Positions 36,890-44,496 of a stretch of DNA of 64,000 bases are shown piece by piece (the stretch's first letter is position 1; each line of letters begins with the position of its first letter). The stretch is from contig NZ_JARUBM010000002.1 in the NCBI RefSeq assembly GCF_029626175.1, positions 4,295,001-4,359,000 of the forward strand. Direction: 5' to 3'. Under the pieces are notes generated by a model. It was given only the letters and a program-made list of their open reading frames with translations, was not told the DNA's origin and made no database searches. Both the position numbers and the translations under genes were made by a program. This stretch comes from Micromonospora sp. WMMD1082 (lineage in GTDB: Bacteria; Actinomycetota; Actinomycetes; Mycobacteriales; Micromonosporaceae).

Positions 36890-36960
36890 ACCGTCTGGTG
36901 GCCCGTTCGGCGGGTCCGGGGGGCTTTCGGATCCGGCGCGACCGGCCGGCCGGAATGGCC

Positions 36961-36987
36961 GGTTTGGGATCTTCACGGGTCGGGCAT
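36961..36987 (+). promoter_or_regulatory. Stress-sigma-like promoter 2
   Basis: GGTTT (36961-36965), 16 nt, then GGGCAT (36982-36987), located 62 nt before the start. It parallels promoter 1, which lies 59 nt before its gene. Confidence 0.6.
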
Positions 36988-37048
36988 TAGGCGGTCACGA
37001 CAGGAACGCCACAAAACGTGGAACGTCTTTTTGTAAAGGAGAGCGACC

Positions 37049-37336
37049 ATGGAGCTCACCGTCTGGGGCATCATCACCGCGCTGATCGTCGGTCTGATCA
37101 TCGGTGCGCTGGGCCGGTTGGTGGTGCCGGGGCGTCAGCCCATGCCGATCTGGTTGCACATGATCATCGGTGTCGGCGCCGCGCTGCTCGGCACGGTGAT
37201 CGCCCGCGCGTCCGGCTTCGCCGAGACCGCCGGTATCGACTGGCGTGAACTGATGCTCCAGGTGCTGCTGGCCGCCATCGCGGTCGCGCTGGTCGCGGGT
37301 GTCGGGGGCCGCCGCCGAGGCGTCACGCACCGGTAA
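37049..37336 (+). CDS. GlsB/YeaQ/YmgE-family membrane protein, copy 2
   Basis: A 95-residue paralogue of the preceding gene with the same three-helix plan and the motif LGRLVVPGRQPMPIWLHMII. Differences are clustered in the second loop (ASGFAETAGIDWRELM). AAAGGAGAG precedes the ATG. The independent stress-type promoter and terminator show that the duplication covered the whole transcription unit, including the promoter. Confidence 0.93.
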   Translation: MELTVWGIITALIVGLIIGALGRLVVPGRQPMPIWLHMIIGVGAALLGTVIARASGFAETAGIDWRELMLQVLLAAIAVALVAGVGGRRRGVTHR

Positions 37337-37347
37337 CAGCTGAGTCT

Positions 37348-37384
37348 CGAAAGGCGCCCGACCGGCGAGGTCGGGCGCCTTTCG
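37348..37384 (+). terminator. Terminator after the second GlsB gene
   Basis: A perfect 16-bp stem (37348-37363 with 37369-37384) has a 5-nt loop. The descending arm ends in CTTTCG. Confidence 0.88.
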
Positions 37385-37534
37385 TGCGCGTACGCCCGGG
37401 TTTGCGGTCGGTGTCGCGGCCCGCGGCGGTCGGCGTCGCGGTACGTTCGGTCGCCGCCCACTGTTGTAAAGGAATTCTTCGTATTAGGGTGCGGTGCAGA
37501 AGGTTAATGCCAGGCGGTGGGAGGGAGAAGTGGC

Positions 37535-38821
37535 GTGAACAGGTGGAAACGGCTGGCCCCGGTCACCACCGTCGTGGCTGCGACCGCGATGGTGCTGGCC
37601 GGTTGTGGTGGCTCCGACGACGGCGCGGCCGACACCAGCAAGCTGACGGTCTGGATGATGGGCGAGGGCAGCGACGCGCAGACCGCGTTCCTCGACGCCG
37701 TGGAGACCGAGTTCCGGGTCAAGCACCCCGACACCGACGTGGTCGTGCAGTACATTCCGTGGCTCGACGCGCCGACGAAGTTCCAGGCCGCGCTCGCCGG
37801 CGGTGAGGGCCCGGACATCACCGAGCTGGGCAACACCGAGACCCAGGGCTGGGCCGCGCAGGAGGCACTCGCCGACATCACCGACCGGATGGGCGACTGG
37901 GCCGACGGCAAGGACATCCTGCCCGACCTGGTGCGCAACGCCCAGCTCGACGGCCGGCAGTACGGCGTGCCGTGGTACGCCGGCGTCCGGGGGATCTACT
38001 ACCGCACCGACTGGTTCGCCGAGGCGGGCGTGCAGCCGCCGAAGACCTGGGACGACCTGGTCGCGGCGGCCAAGGCGGTGCAGGCCAGCAAGCCCGGGAC
38101 GTACGGCATCGCGGTACCGGGCAACTCCGAGCTGCCGTTCTACTCCTTCCTCTGGGGTGCCGGAGGCGAGATCGCCACCCAGGAGGGTGACGCCTGGAAG
38201 TCCGGCCTGACCTCCCCGCAGGCGCAACAGGCGGTCAGGTTCTGGACCGACCTGGTGACCGTCCACAAGGTGGCCCCACCCGCCGCCGCCGGCTGGAACG
38301 AGATCGACGCGCGTACCCAGTTCGCCACCGGCAAGGCGGCGATGGCCTTCGCCGGCAGCTGGCAGCAGGGCGCCATCGCCAAGGACAACCCGGAGATCGA
38401 GAAGGCGTGGGGCACCTTCCCCATCCCCGGGCCCGACGGTCAGCCCGCGCCCGCCTTCGCCGGCGGCTCGGACGTCGCGATCTGGCAGGACAGCCAGCGC
38501 CAGGACCTTGCCTGGGACTACCTCACCGTGCTGCTGAACAAGAAGAACGCGCAGGAGTTCGCCGACAGCCTCGGCTTCTTCCCGGTCTACTCCGACCTGG
38601 TCGGCGGCAGCACGTACGCGGATGACAAGATCATGGCGGCGTTCGCGACCACCATGCAGAACACCAAACTCACGCCGCTCACCCCGAAGTGGGTGGAGGT
38701 CAGCCGGACCAAGACGGTGACCCAGGCGATGAACAGCTCGGTCATGAAGGGGCAGAAGACGGTCGAACAGGCCACCGCCGACGCGGCCGCGGAGATGGAA
38801 AGCATCCTCAACGCCAAGTGA
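37535..38821 (+). CDS. ABC transporter sugar-binding lipoprotein
   Basis: Extracellular solute-binding protein (family 1, carbohydrate type) of 428 residues. The signal peptide ends in the lipobox VLAGCGG, so it is anchored on the outside of the membrane. The N-terminal domain begins KLTVWMMGEGSDAQ and contains GPDITELGNTETQGWA and QYGVPWYAGVRGIYYRTD, typical of trehalose/maltose or disaccharide binders. The GTG start has GGGAGGGAG upstream. The two permease genes follow with 4-nt overlaps. No ATPase gene is adjacent; a shared MsiK-type ATPase encoded elsewhere is the usual solution in actinomycetes. Confidence 0.92.
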   Translation: MNRWKRLAPVTTVVAATAMVLAGCGGSDDGAADTSKLTVWMMGEGSDAQTAFLDAVETEFRVKHPDTDVVVQYIPWLDAPTKFQAALAGGEGPDITELGNTETQGWAAQEALADITDRMGDWADGKDILPDLVRNAQLDGRQYGVPWYAGVRGIYYRTDWFAEAGVQPPKTWDDLVAAAKAVQASKPGTYGIAVPGNSELPFYSFLWGAGGEIATQEGDAWKSGLTSPQAQQAVRFWTDLVTVHKVAPPAAAGWNEIDARTQFATGKAAMAFAGSWQQGAIAKDNPEIEKAWGTFPIPGPDGQPAPAFAGGSDVAIWQDSQRQDLAWDYLTVLLNKKNAQEFADSLGFFPVYSDLVGGSTYADDKIMAAFATTMQNTKLTPLTPKWVEVSRTKTVTQAMNSSVMKGQKTVEQATADAAAEMESILNAK

Positions 38822-39804
38822 CCACGCTGACCGAGGTGCCGGAGGCGGCCGCCGCGCGGGAGACCCCCGCGCGGCGGCGTCGCCGGGTCGACCGGCTGCC
38901 GTACCTCCTGCTGCTGCCCTGTCTGGTGGTCATCGGGGTGCTGCTGCTCTGGCCGCTGGGCCAGGTGGTGGTGATGTCCTTCCACCGGCTGGACAACGTA
39001 CGCCAGCTGCGCGGTGACCGGGAATGGCCGTGGGTCGGGCTGGGCAACTACGCCCAGATCCTCGGCGACCCCTTCTTCTGGCGGGTGCTGCGCAACACGG
39101 TGGTGTTCGCCGCGGCGAACGTGGCGCTGACGATGGTCCTCGGCACCCTGGTCGGGCTGCTGCTGCACCGGCTCGGCCGGAAGATGGCGGCGTTCGTGGC
39201 CAGCTGTGTGATGCTCGCCTGGGCCACCCCCGCGCTGACCGGCACCATCGTCTGGCGGTGGATCTTCGACGACACCAGCGGACTGGTCACCTGGGCGTTC
39301 AACGCCCTGCCGGACGGGCTCTCCCAGGCGCTCTTCGGCCGCACCGACTGGACCGGCTACGGCTGGTTCAACTCGCCGCTGTTGTTCTTCGCGATCCTCA
39401 CCCTGGTGGTGGTCTGGCACTCGTTCCCGTTCGTGGCGGTGAGCGTGCTGGCCGGCCTCAAGAGCGTGCCGAGCGAGCTGCACGAGGCGGCCCGGGTCGA
39501 CGGTGCCGGGCCGTGGCGGGTGTTCTGGCGGGTCACCGTCCCGCTGCTGCGGCCGGTCTTCGGCATCCTGGTGGTGCTCTCCACCATCTGGGACTTCAAG
39601 GTCTTCACCCAGTACTACGTGCTCGCCGGCGGCACTCACGACCGGCCGACGTTCATGCTCTCCGTCTACTCGTACGCCGAGGCGTTCTCGCCGCCGCCCA
39701 AGTACGGTCTCGGCTCCGCGATCGCGGTGATCCTCACCGTGATCCTGCTGATCGTCACTGGGGTGTACGTGCGCATGGTGCTCCGGCAGGAGGAGGACGC
39801 GTGA
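38818..39804 (+). CDS. Sugar ABC transporter permease (MalF type)
   Basis: Inner-membrane permease of 328 residues with six predicted helices after a short basic cytoplasmic start. The EAA loop that docks the ATPase is HEAARVDGAGPWRVFWRVTV. The start overlaps the binding-protein stop (GTGA). The last codons, encoding QEEDA, and the stop are the first unit of a triplicated sequence that also supplies the start of the next gene. Confidence 0.93.
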   Translation: MTTLTEVPEAAAARETPARRRRRVDRLPYLLLLPCLVVIGVLLLWPLGQVVVMSFHRLDNVRQLRGDREWPWVGLGNYAQILGDPFFWRVLRNTVVFAAANVALTMVLGTLVGLLLHRLGRKMAAFVASCVMLAWATPALTGTIVWRWIFDDTSGLVTWAFNALPDGLSQALFGRTDWTGYGWFNSPLLFFAILTLVVVWHSFPFVAVSVLAGLKSVPSELHEAARVDGAGPWRVFWRVTVPLLRPVFGILVVLSTIWDFKVFTQYYVLAGGTHDRPTFMLSVYSYAEAFSPPPKYGLGSAIAVILTVILLIVTGVYVRMVLRQEEDA

Positions 39805-39866
39805 CGGCAGGAGGACGCGTGACGGCTGGCCCGGCGGCAGGAGGGCGCGTGACGGTCGGCCCGGCG
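39786..39866 (+). repeat. Triplicated stop/start module at the permease junction
   Basis: CAGGAGG[A/G]CGCGTGACGG occurs around GTG 39801, 39819 and 39849. The second and third units are 30 nt long (39808-39837 and 39838-39867, about 27 of 30 matches). Each unit carries a strong Shine-Dalgarno AGGAGG 4 nt before a GTG, and all three GTGs are in the same frame. Confidence 0.9.
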
Positions 39867-40721
39867 CGGGGCGGGCGGCGCGGCCGTACCGTCCGGCGCC
39901 TCGCGCTCAACGGCGCCGGCCTGCTGGTGGCGCTCTTCGCCGCCTTCCCGGTCTACTGGATGATCACCACCTCGCTGAAGCCGAGCGGGGAGATCTTCGC
40001 CAGCACTCCGCGACCGCTGCCGGCCGAGCCGACGCTCGCGCACTACCGGCAGATCCTCACCGGGAACCTGATCCCGGGGGTCACGTTCACCGACTTCTTC
40101 CTCAACAGCGCGCTGGTGGCGCTGGCCACGGTGCTGCTGAGCGGGCTGGTCGCCCTGCTGGCCGCCACCGCCGTGGCCCGGTTCCGGTTCACGCTGCGGA
40201 CCAGCTTCCTGATCATGCTGCTGGTGGTGCAGATGATCCCGCTGGAGGCGCTGGTCATCCCGCTGTTCCTGATGATCCAGCGGATCGGCCTGTACAACAC
40301 CCTGCCGAGCCTGATCCTGACCTATCTCGGCTTCTCGTTGCCGTTCGCGATCTGGATGCTGCGCGGCTTCGTCGCGGCGGTGCCCAAGGAGTTGGAGGAG
40401 GCCGCCGCCATCGACGGGGCCAGCCGGGCGCAGATCTTCCGCCGGATCCTGTTCCCGCTGGTGGCTCCGGGTCTGGTCGCGACGAGCATCTTCTCCTTCA
40501 TCACCGCCTGGAACGAGCTGATCTTCGCGCTGACCTTCATCAACCGCCAGGACCGCTACACGCTGCCGGTGGCGATGACCTTCTTCTTCGGGCGCGACGA
40601 CACCGCCTGGGGCCCGGTGATGGCCGCCTCCACGCTGTTCACCCTGCCGGTCATCGTCTTCTTCCTGCTGGTGCAGCGGCGGATGGTCTCCGGCCTGGTC
40701 GCCGGCGCCGTCAAGGGCTGA
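39801..40721 (+). CDS. Sugar ABC transporter permease (MalG type)
   Basis: Second permease of the importer, with six predicted helices and the EAA loop LEEAAAIDGASRAQIFRRIL. Three in-frame GTG starts are possible, at 39801 (306 residues, overlapping the previous stop), 39819 and 39849 (290 residues), each with AGGAGG at 4 nt. The extra N-terminal residues are low-complexity (VTAGGRVTAGP), so the ancestral start is probably the last one. The given start is the translationally coupled one. The 3' end is again part of a tandem repeat. Confidence 0.92.
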   Translation: MTAGGRVTAGPAAGGRVTVGPARGGRRGRTVRRLALNGAGLLVALFAAFPVYWMITTSLKPSGEIFASTPRPLPAEPTLAHYRQILTGNLIPGVTFTDFFLNSALVALATVLLSGLVALLAATAVARFRFTLRTSFLIMLLVVQMIPLEALVIPLFLMIQRIGLYNTLPSLILTYLGFSLPFAIWMLRGFVAAVPKELEEAAAIDGASRAQIFRRILFPLVAPGLVATSIFSFITAWNELIFALTFINRQDRYTLPVAMTFFFGRDDTAWGPVMAASTLFTLPVIVFFLLVQRRMVSGLVAGAVKG

Positions 40722-40751
40722 GCCGGCGCCGTTCGGGGCTGGGCCGGGCCG
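40701..40751 (+). repeat. 21-nt tandem repeat spanning the malG-type stop codon
   Basis: Unit 1 (40701-40721) encodes the last residues AGAVKG and the stop. Unit 2 (40722-40742) matches at 17 of 21 positions, with TGA changed to TGG. A 9-nt partial third copy follows. Confidence 0.8.
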
Positions 40752-40757
40752 CGGAAC

Positions 40758-40763
40758 TAGGAT
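40758..40763 (+). promoter_or_regulatory. -10 box, leaderless start of MOSC gene
   Basis: TAGGAT lies 6 nt before the ATG at 40770, with no ribosome binding site. Confidence 0.55.
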
Positions 40764-40769
40764 GAGATC

Positions 40770-41414
40770 ATGACAGGCAGGGTGGCCTCGGTGAACGTCG
40801 GCATCGTGACCGAGGCCGAGTGGGCCGGCGACGCGAGCGGGCGCAGCGGGATAGACAAGCGACCGGCCGACGGTCCGGTGCTGGTGCGCACCGACGGGGT
40901 GGCCGGAGACTTCATCGGCGAGCGCGCCCACCACGGCGGCCCCGACAAGGCGGTCTACGCGTACGCCCAGGAGGACGCGGCCTGGTGGGAGGCCGAACTC
41001 GGGCGCACCATCCGCCCCGGCGGCTTCGGCGAGAATCTCACCACGTACGCGGTGGACGTGACCGGCGCGGTGATCGGCGAGCAGTGGGCCGTCGGCCAGG
41101 CCGTGCTCCAGGTGACCATGCCGCGTACGCCGTGTACCACGTTCGCCGGCTTCTGGGGCGTACCTGACCTGATCAAGAGGTTCACCGTGCGGGCGACACC
41201 CGGGGCGTACCTGCGGGTGCTGCGCGAGGGCGCGGTGGGCGCCGGTGACCCGATCGAGATCGCGCACCGGCCCGCGCACGGGGTGACCCTCGGCGAGGTG
41301 TTCCAGGCGCTGAACCTGAAGCCGCAGCTGCTGCCCCGGCTGCTCGATGCCGAGGACCTGCCCGGGTGGATCCGGGACAAGGCGCGCCGCCGGCTCGCCA
41401 CCGTGACCGGCTGA
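40770..41414 (+). CDS. MOSC domain protein (YiiM-like)
   Basis: A 214-residue protein with the MOSC fold used by molybdenum cofactor sulfurases and by YiiM-type N-hydroxylated-base reductase partners. Visible features are HHGGPDKAVYAYAQEDAAWW, RTIRPGGFGENLTT and the conserved cysteine in MPRTPCTTFAG. The stand-alone MOSC layout resembles YiiM rather than the longer mARC enzymes. It is a separate leaderless unit. The stop at 41412-41414 is inside a tandem repeat. Confidence 0.9.
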   Translation: MTGRVASVNVGIVTEAEWAGDASGRSGIDKRPADGPVLVRTDGVAGDFIGERAHHGGPDKAVYAYAQEDAAWWEAELGRTIRPGGFGENLTTYAVDVTGAVIGEQWAVGQAVLQVTMPRTPCTTFAGFWGVPDLIKRFTVRATPGAYLRVLREGAVGAGDPIEIAHRPAHGVTLGEVFQALNLKPQLLPRLLDAEDLPGWIRDKARRRLATVTG

Positions 41415-41486
41415 CCCGACCGCCGTCACCCCGACCGGCTGACGCGCCGCCGTCACCCCGACCGGCTGACGCGCCGCCGTCGCCCG
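41405..41486 (+). repeat. Three tandem 27-28-nt units spanning the MOSC stop codon
   Basis: Units at 41405-41432 (28 nt), 41433-41459 and 41460-41486 (27 nt each) all begin GACCGGCTGAC. Units 2 and 3 differ at only two positions. The gene's stop TGA is in the first unit. Confidence 0.9.
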
Positions 41487-41504
41487 GCGCGGATGCCGGC
41501 GAGT

Positions 41505-41560
41505 GTTAAGAAGGGCCCCCGGCACAACGCGAGGCGTTAACCGGGGGCCCCTTCCTTTAC
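41505..41560. terminator. GGGGCCCCTT-type hairpin between convergent genes
   Basis: GTTAAGAAGGGCCCCCGG (41505-41522) faces CCGGGGGCCCC followed by TTCCTTTAC (41541-41560) and can pair imperfectly across an 18-nt loop. It serves both the MOSC gene and the PhyH gene. A related right arm occurs before the HIT gene at 49492. Confidence 0.75.
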
Positions 41561-41580
41561 TGCTTCTTCTTAGCGCCGGG

Positions 41581-42486
41581 TCAGCGGAGCCAGGGGATGC
41601 TGCGGTCGAGCAGGCCGCGCTGCTTGAGTTCCTTGCGCAGCGGGATCTCGTCGTCGATGTAGCCGTCCCAGTTGATGCCCCAGTAGTTCGCGGTGTGGGT
41701 GCCCTCACCGAGAAGCTGGCGCTGCACCGGCGTGCGGTTGGCGTACCACTCGCCGTCCTTGTCGGGGTGCAACTCGTCCAGCGGCCGGATCCACCGGTAG
41801 GTGTAGCCGACGAAGAGCATCTTGCGGGTGATGGTCGACAGGTTGGTCGACCGGGAGTGCCACTGGCGGCGGTCGAAGATAAAGGCGTCGCCCGGGTTGG
41901 CGGTGATCTCGACGGTGCCCTCCGGGTCCGGGTTGTGCACGCTCAGATCCGTCGGCCGGGGCAGCGAGTTGCGCAGGTGGCTGCCCGGGATCACCTTGGT
42001 CGCGCCGCGACCGGTCTCCGACAGGTCGGAGAGCACGTAGGCGACCTTCAGCGAGAACATCGGCCGGGGCAGGTTCGGGTCCATCGTCTCCGGGTCGGAG
42101 TTCTGTCGGTACCCGTCCTGGTGCCAGCCCCAGTACGGCTTCTCCGGCTCCAGTGCGGGCGGAGTGACGTCGAGGTGGTTGTGGTGGGTGTAGATGTTCC
42201 ACCCGGCGAGGCCCCACATGTAGGGGAACGCGATCGGGTGGGTGAGCAGCTCGCCGAAGAGCTCGTCGCGCTCGAGGAAGCCCAGCAGGTGCAGGGTGCC
42301 GTCCTTGGTGGTGTTGCCCTTGGCCTTCTCCTCGTCGTACACCCGGTCGACCGCGGCCTCGAGCGCGGCCCGGTGATCCTCCGTCAGGACGTTGCGCAGC
42401 AGGAGAAAGCCCTGCTCATGGAACTCCTTGCGATCGACGTCGCTGATCGGTTCGTAACCGGTCCGGTCGCCGTAGTCGAATGGCAC
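41581..42486 (-). CDS. Phytanoyl-CoA dioxygenase-family (PhyH) enzyme
   Basis: Predicted Fe(II)/2-oxoglutarate-dependent hydroxylase of 301 residues. The iron motif HxD is in YWGWHQDGYRQN, and a histidine for the third ligand lies in RRQWHSRSTN. The arginine that holds 2-oxoglutarate is probably in that same segment. KVAYVLSDLSETGRGATKVI and PGSHLRNSLP are typical of the family. The GTG start at 42486 is supported by GGGGAGGGG six nt upstream. A TACGCT -10 box at 42535-42540 (minus strand) fits. The substrate is unknown; many bacterial members modify small metabolites. Confidence 0.88.
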   Translation of the reverse strand: MPFDYGDRTGYEPISDVDRKEFHEQGFLLLRNVLTEDHRAALEAAVDRVYDEEKAKGNTTKDGTLHLLGFLERDELFGELLTHPIAFPYMWGLAGWNIYTHHNHLDVTPPALEPEKPYWGWHQDGYRQNSDPETMDPNLPRPMFSLKVAYVLSDLSETGRGATKVIPGSHLRNSLPRPTDLSVHNPDPEGTVEITANPGDAFIFDRRQWHSRSTNLSTITRKMLFVGYTYRWIRPLDELHPDKDGEWYANRTPVQRQLLGEGTHTANYWGINWDGYIDDEIPLRKELKQRGLLDRSIPWLR

Positions 42487-42704
42487 GTCGTACCCCTCCC
42501 CAAGAGGTGAAACCATTTTTGGCACAGACCGCCGAGCGTAACGCGGGCATGCTCGGCCTGGGGGGCGCCCCATAGCGGTCCCGGACGGGCACGGCGACTG
42601 AGGGCGGCGGCGCGACTACTGCAAGCCACGCAGCGTGAGCCGTCGGGGCTTATTGGGCGGATAGTCCGATCTTGCGGTCACTGCGGGTAAGGAGATCGGG
42701 GCCG

Positions 42705-43604
42705 TTATGCATCCGCGAAGACCTCGGCGACGACCTCGACGGGCTTCGCCGCCCCGTCGCCGACCCGGCTCCACGAGCCACCCCGGTTGGTCCACTCGAG
42801 GTCGCCGAAGCGCACCCGCTTGACCCCGTGATCGTTGGCGTGCGAGACCAGCCAGTGCGCGTACCGCCAGCCGGCGCGCTGATCGGCGGCCGCCACCGTG
42901 AGGCCGGTCAGGCTCGCCGTGGTGGCCGCCGGGGTCAGCCCCCAGTCGAGGTTGAGCCCCTGGGTCAGCGCCGTGGCGGCGGCCTGGCCGCGCATCGCCG
43001 GATCCCCGCCGAAGGTGCAGACCACCGCGCCGGTGGCGTGACCCAGCAGGGCGCGGGTGAGCACCTCCGACTCGTCGGCCCACTTCTCGTACGCCTCCGG
43101 GAAGGCCGAGCGCTGCACCTTCTGCGCGGCGTCGGTGACCCGCATGTCCTCCCAGCCGCGCACCTTCTTCAGCGCGGCGTAGAACCTGTCGGCCGCGTAC
43201 CGGGGATCGCGGATCTCGGTCGGGGTGCCCCAGCCCTGGCTCGGCCGCTGCTGGAACAGCCCCACCGAGTCGCGGTCGCCGCCGGCCAGGTTGCGCAGCC
43301 CGGACTCCTGGTACGCGGTGGCCAGCGCCACCACCACGGCCCGGTCGGGCAGGTCGTGCTGGATGCCGATGGCCGCGATCGTCGCCGCGTTGGCCATCTG
43401 GTGCGAATCGAGGGTGACCCTGCCGTCGGCCTGCACCGTGCAGCTGCGGCTGGCCAACGGCAGCCGGAGCCGCTCGCCGACCTGCCGCAGTCCGAGGACG
43501 ATCCCGACCACGGCGATCAGCACGAGAACCACGAAACCGGCCACCACTGCCCGAGCCCGCACCACACCTCCCGCAATCAAGGTCCCCAAGCGTACGTCCC
43601 CCAT
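42705..43604 (-). CDS. Membrane-anchored lysozyme-like protein
   Basis: A 299-residue protein with one N-terminal membrane helix (VVAGFVVLVLIAVVGIVLGL) and an exported domain. The central part, ALATAYQESGLRNLAGGDRD followed by SVGLFQQRPSQGWGT, resembles lytic-transglycosylase/lysozyme folds, with the glutamate in QESG as likely catalytic acid. It is widely conserved in actinomycetes, usually unnamed. A C-terminal region with HWLVSHANDHGVKRVRFGD resembles a substrate-binding repeat. The ATG at 43604 is the best start seen, but a GTG about 15 codons later is possible. Activity on peptidoglycan is inference. Confidence 0.72.
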   Translation of the reverse strand: MGDVRLGTLIAGGVVRARAVVAGFVVLVLIAVVGIVLGLRQVGERLRLPLASRSCTVQADGRVTLDSHQMANAATIAAIGIQHDLPDRAVVVALATAYQESGLRNLAGGDRDSVGLFQQRPSQGWGTPTEIRDPRYAADRFYAALKKVRGWEDMRVTDAAQKVQRSAFPEAYEKWADESEVLTRALLGHATGAVVCTFGGDPAMRGQAAATALTQGLNLDWGLTPAATTASLTGLTVAAADQRAGWRYAHWLVSHANDHGVKRVRFGDLEWTNRGGSWSRVGDGAAKPVEVVAEVFADA

Positions 43605-43687
43605 CGGGGGAGTACGGGTCGTCTGACCGGTTCCATCCGCCGCGCGACGACCGCGCCGGGGAGGAGGTTCCCCGTACCGGCCGGCAC

Positions 43688-44476
43688 TCACCTGTCGAGG
43701 TCGGCCACCCAGCGCGGCGGGCGCTTCTCGCGGAACGCGGTGACTCCCTCGATCCCGTCGGCGGACAGGAAGTAGCCGGTGGAGACGGCCGCCAGGTCCG
43801 CCAGGTCGGCGCGCAGGTCCCCAGGGTCCGTGCGGCGCAGCAGCTGTTTCGCGCCGGCCAGCGCCGCCGGGGCGCCGCGCACCAGCGAATCGCGGTAGCG
43901 CCGCACCGCCGCGTCCAGATCGTCGGCCGGCACCGCGGCGGTGACCAGGCCGATCTCGGCCGCCCGCCGGCCGTCGAAGGTGTCGCCGGTCAGGTACAGC
44001 TCGGCCGCCGCCCGGGGATGCAGCCGGGGCAGCACCGTCGCGGAGATCACCGCCGGGATCACCCCGATCCGTACCTCGGTGAAGGCGAACGTGGCCTCGG
44101 CCGCACAGACCGCCAGGTCGGCCGCCGCGATCAGGCCCAGCCCGCCGGCCCGGGCCGGGCCGGCGACCCTCGCGAGCACCGGCTTCGGGCACTCCCAGAC
44201 CGCCGCGAGCACGTCACCCAGCATTCCGGCGGGCACCGTCCCACTGGCGTACGCCGCGGCCGTCTCCTTCAGATCGGCGCCGGAGCAGAAGACCGGGCCG
44301 GTGTGGTCGAGCACGATCACCCGGACCGTGTCGTCGGCGACCGCGGCGGCCAGCCCGGCGAGCAGTTCCGTCATCAGCGGCGTGGAGAGCGCGTTGCGGT
44401 TGTGCGGGCTGTCCAGGGTGAGCGTGGTCACCCCGGGGGCCGTGGCGACCCGCACGAGCGCGTCGGGAGAGGTCAT
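43688..44476 (-). CDS. Enoyl-CoA hydratase/isomerase-family protein
   Basis: Crotonase-fold protein of 262 residues. The oxyanion-hole segments are SPHNRNALS and FCSGADLKE; the second is followed by AGGLGLIAAADLAV and FAFTEVRIGVIPAV. By alignment in the head, the glutamate matching Glu164 of rat enoyl-CoA hydratase is present (FTEV), but the Glu144 position appears to be glycine, so a plain hydratase reaction is not certain. The start is an ATG 8 nt after TAGTGT, a leaderless arrangement shared with divergent hemW. Confidence 0.87.
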   Translation of the reverse strand: MTSPDALVRVATAPGVTTLTLDSPHNRNALSTPLMTELLAGLAAAVADDTVRVIVLDHTGPVFCSGADLKETAAAYASGTVPAGMLGDVLAAVWECPKPVLARVAGPARAGGLGLIAAADLAVCAAEATFAFTEVRIGVIPAVISATVLPRLHPRAAAELYLTGDTFDGRRAAEIGLVTAAVPADDLDAAVRRYRDSLVRGAPAALAGAKQLLRRTDPGDLRADLADLAAVSTGYFLSADGIEGVTAFREKRPPRWVADLDR

Positions 44477-44483
44477 GTGAGGG

Positions 44484-44490
44484 CACACTA
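44484..44490. promoter_or_regulatory. Shared divergent -10 element
   Basis: CACACT on the plus strand (44484-44489) lies 7 nt before the hemW ATG. TAGTGT on the minus strand (44485-44490) lies 8 nt before the hydratase ATG. The two hexamers overlap by five bases and sit in the palindrome CACTAGTG (44486-44493). Confidence 0.6.
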
Positions 44491-44496
44491 GTGGCC

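Noticed and set aside
42487..42704. A possible gene or small RNA upstream of the PhyH gene
   Set aside because: Open frames here lack start signals and conserved features. Only a plausible -10 box for the PhyH gene was kept.
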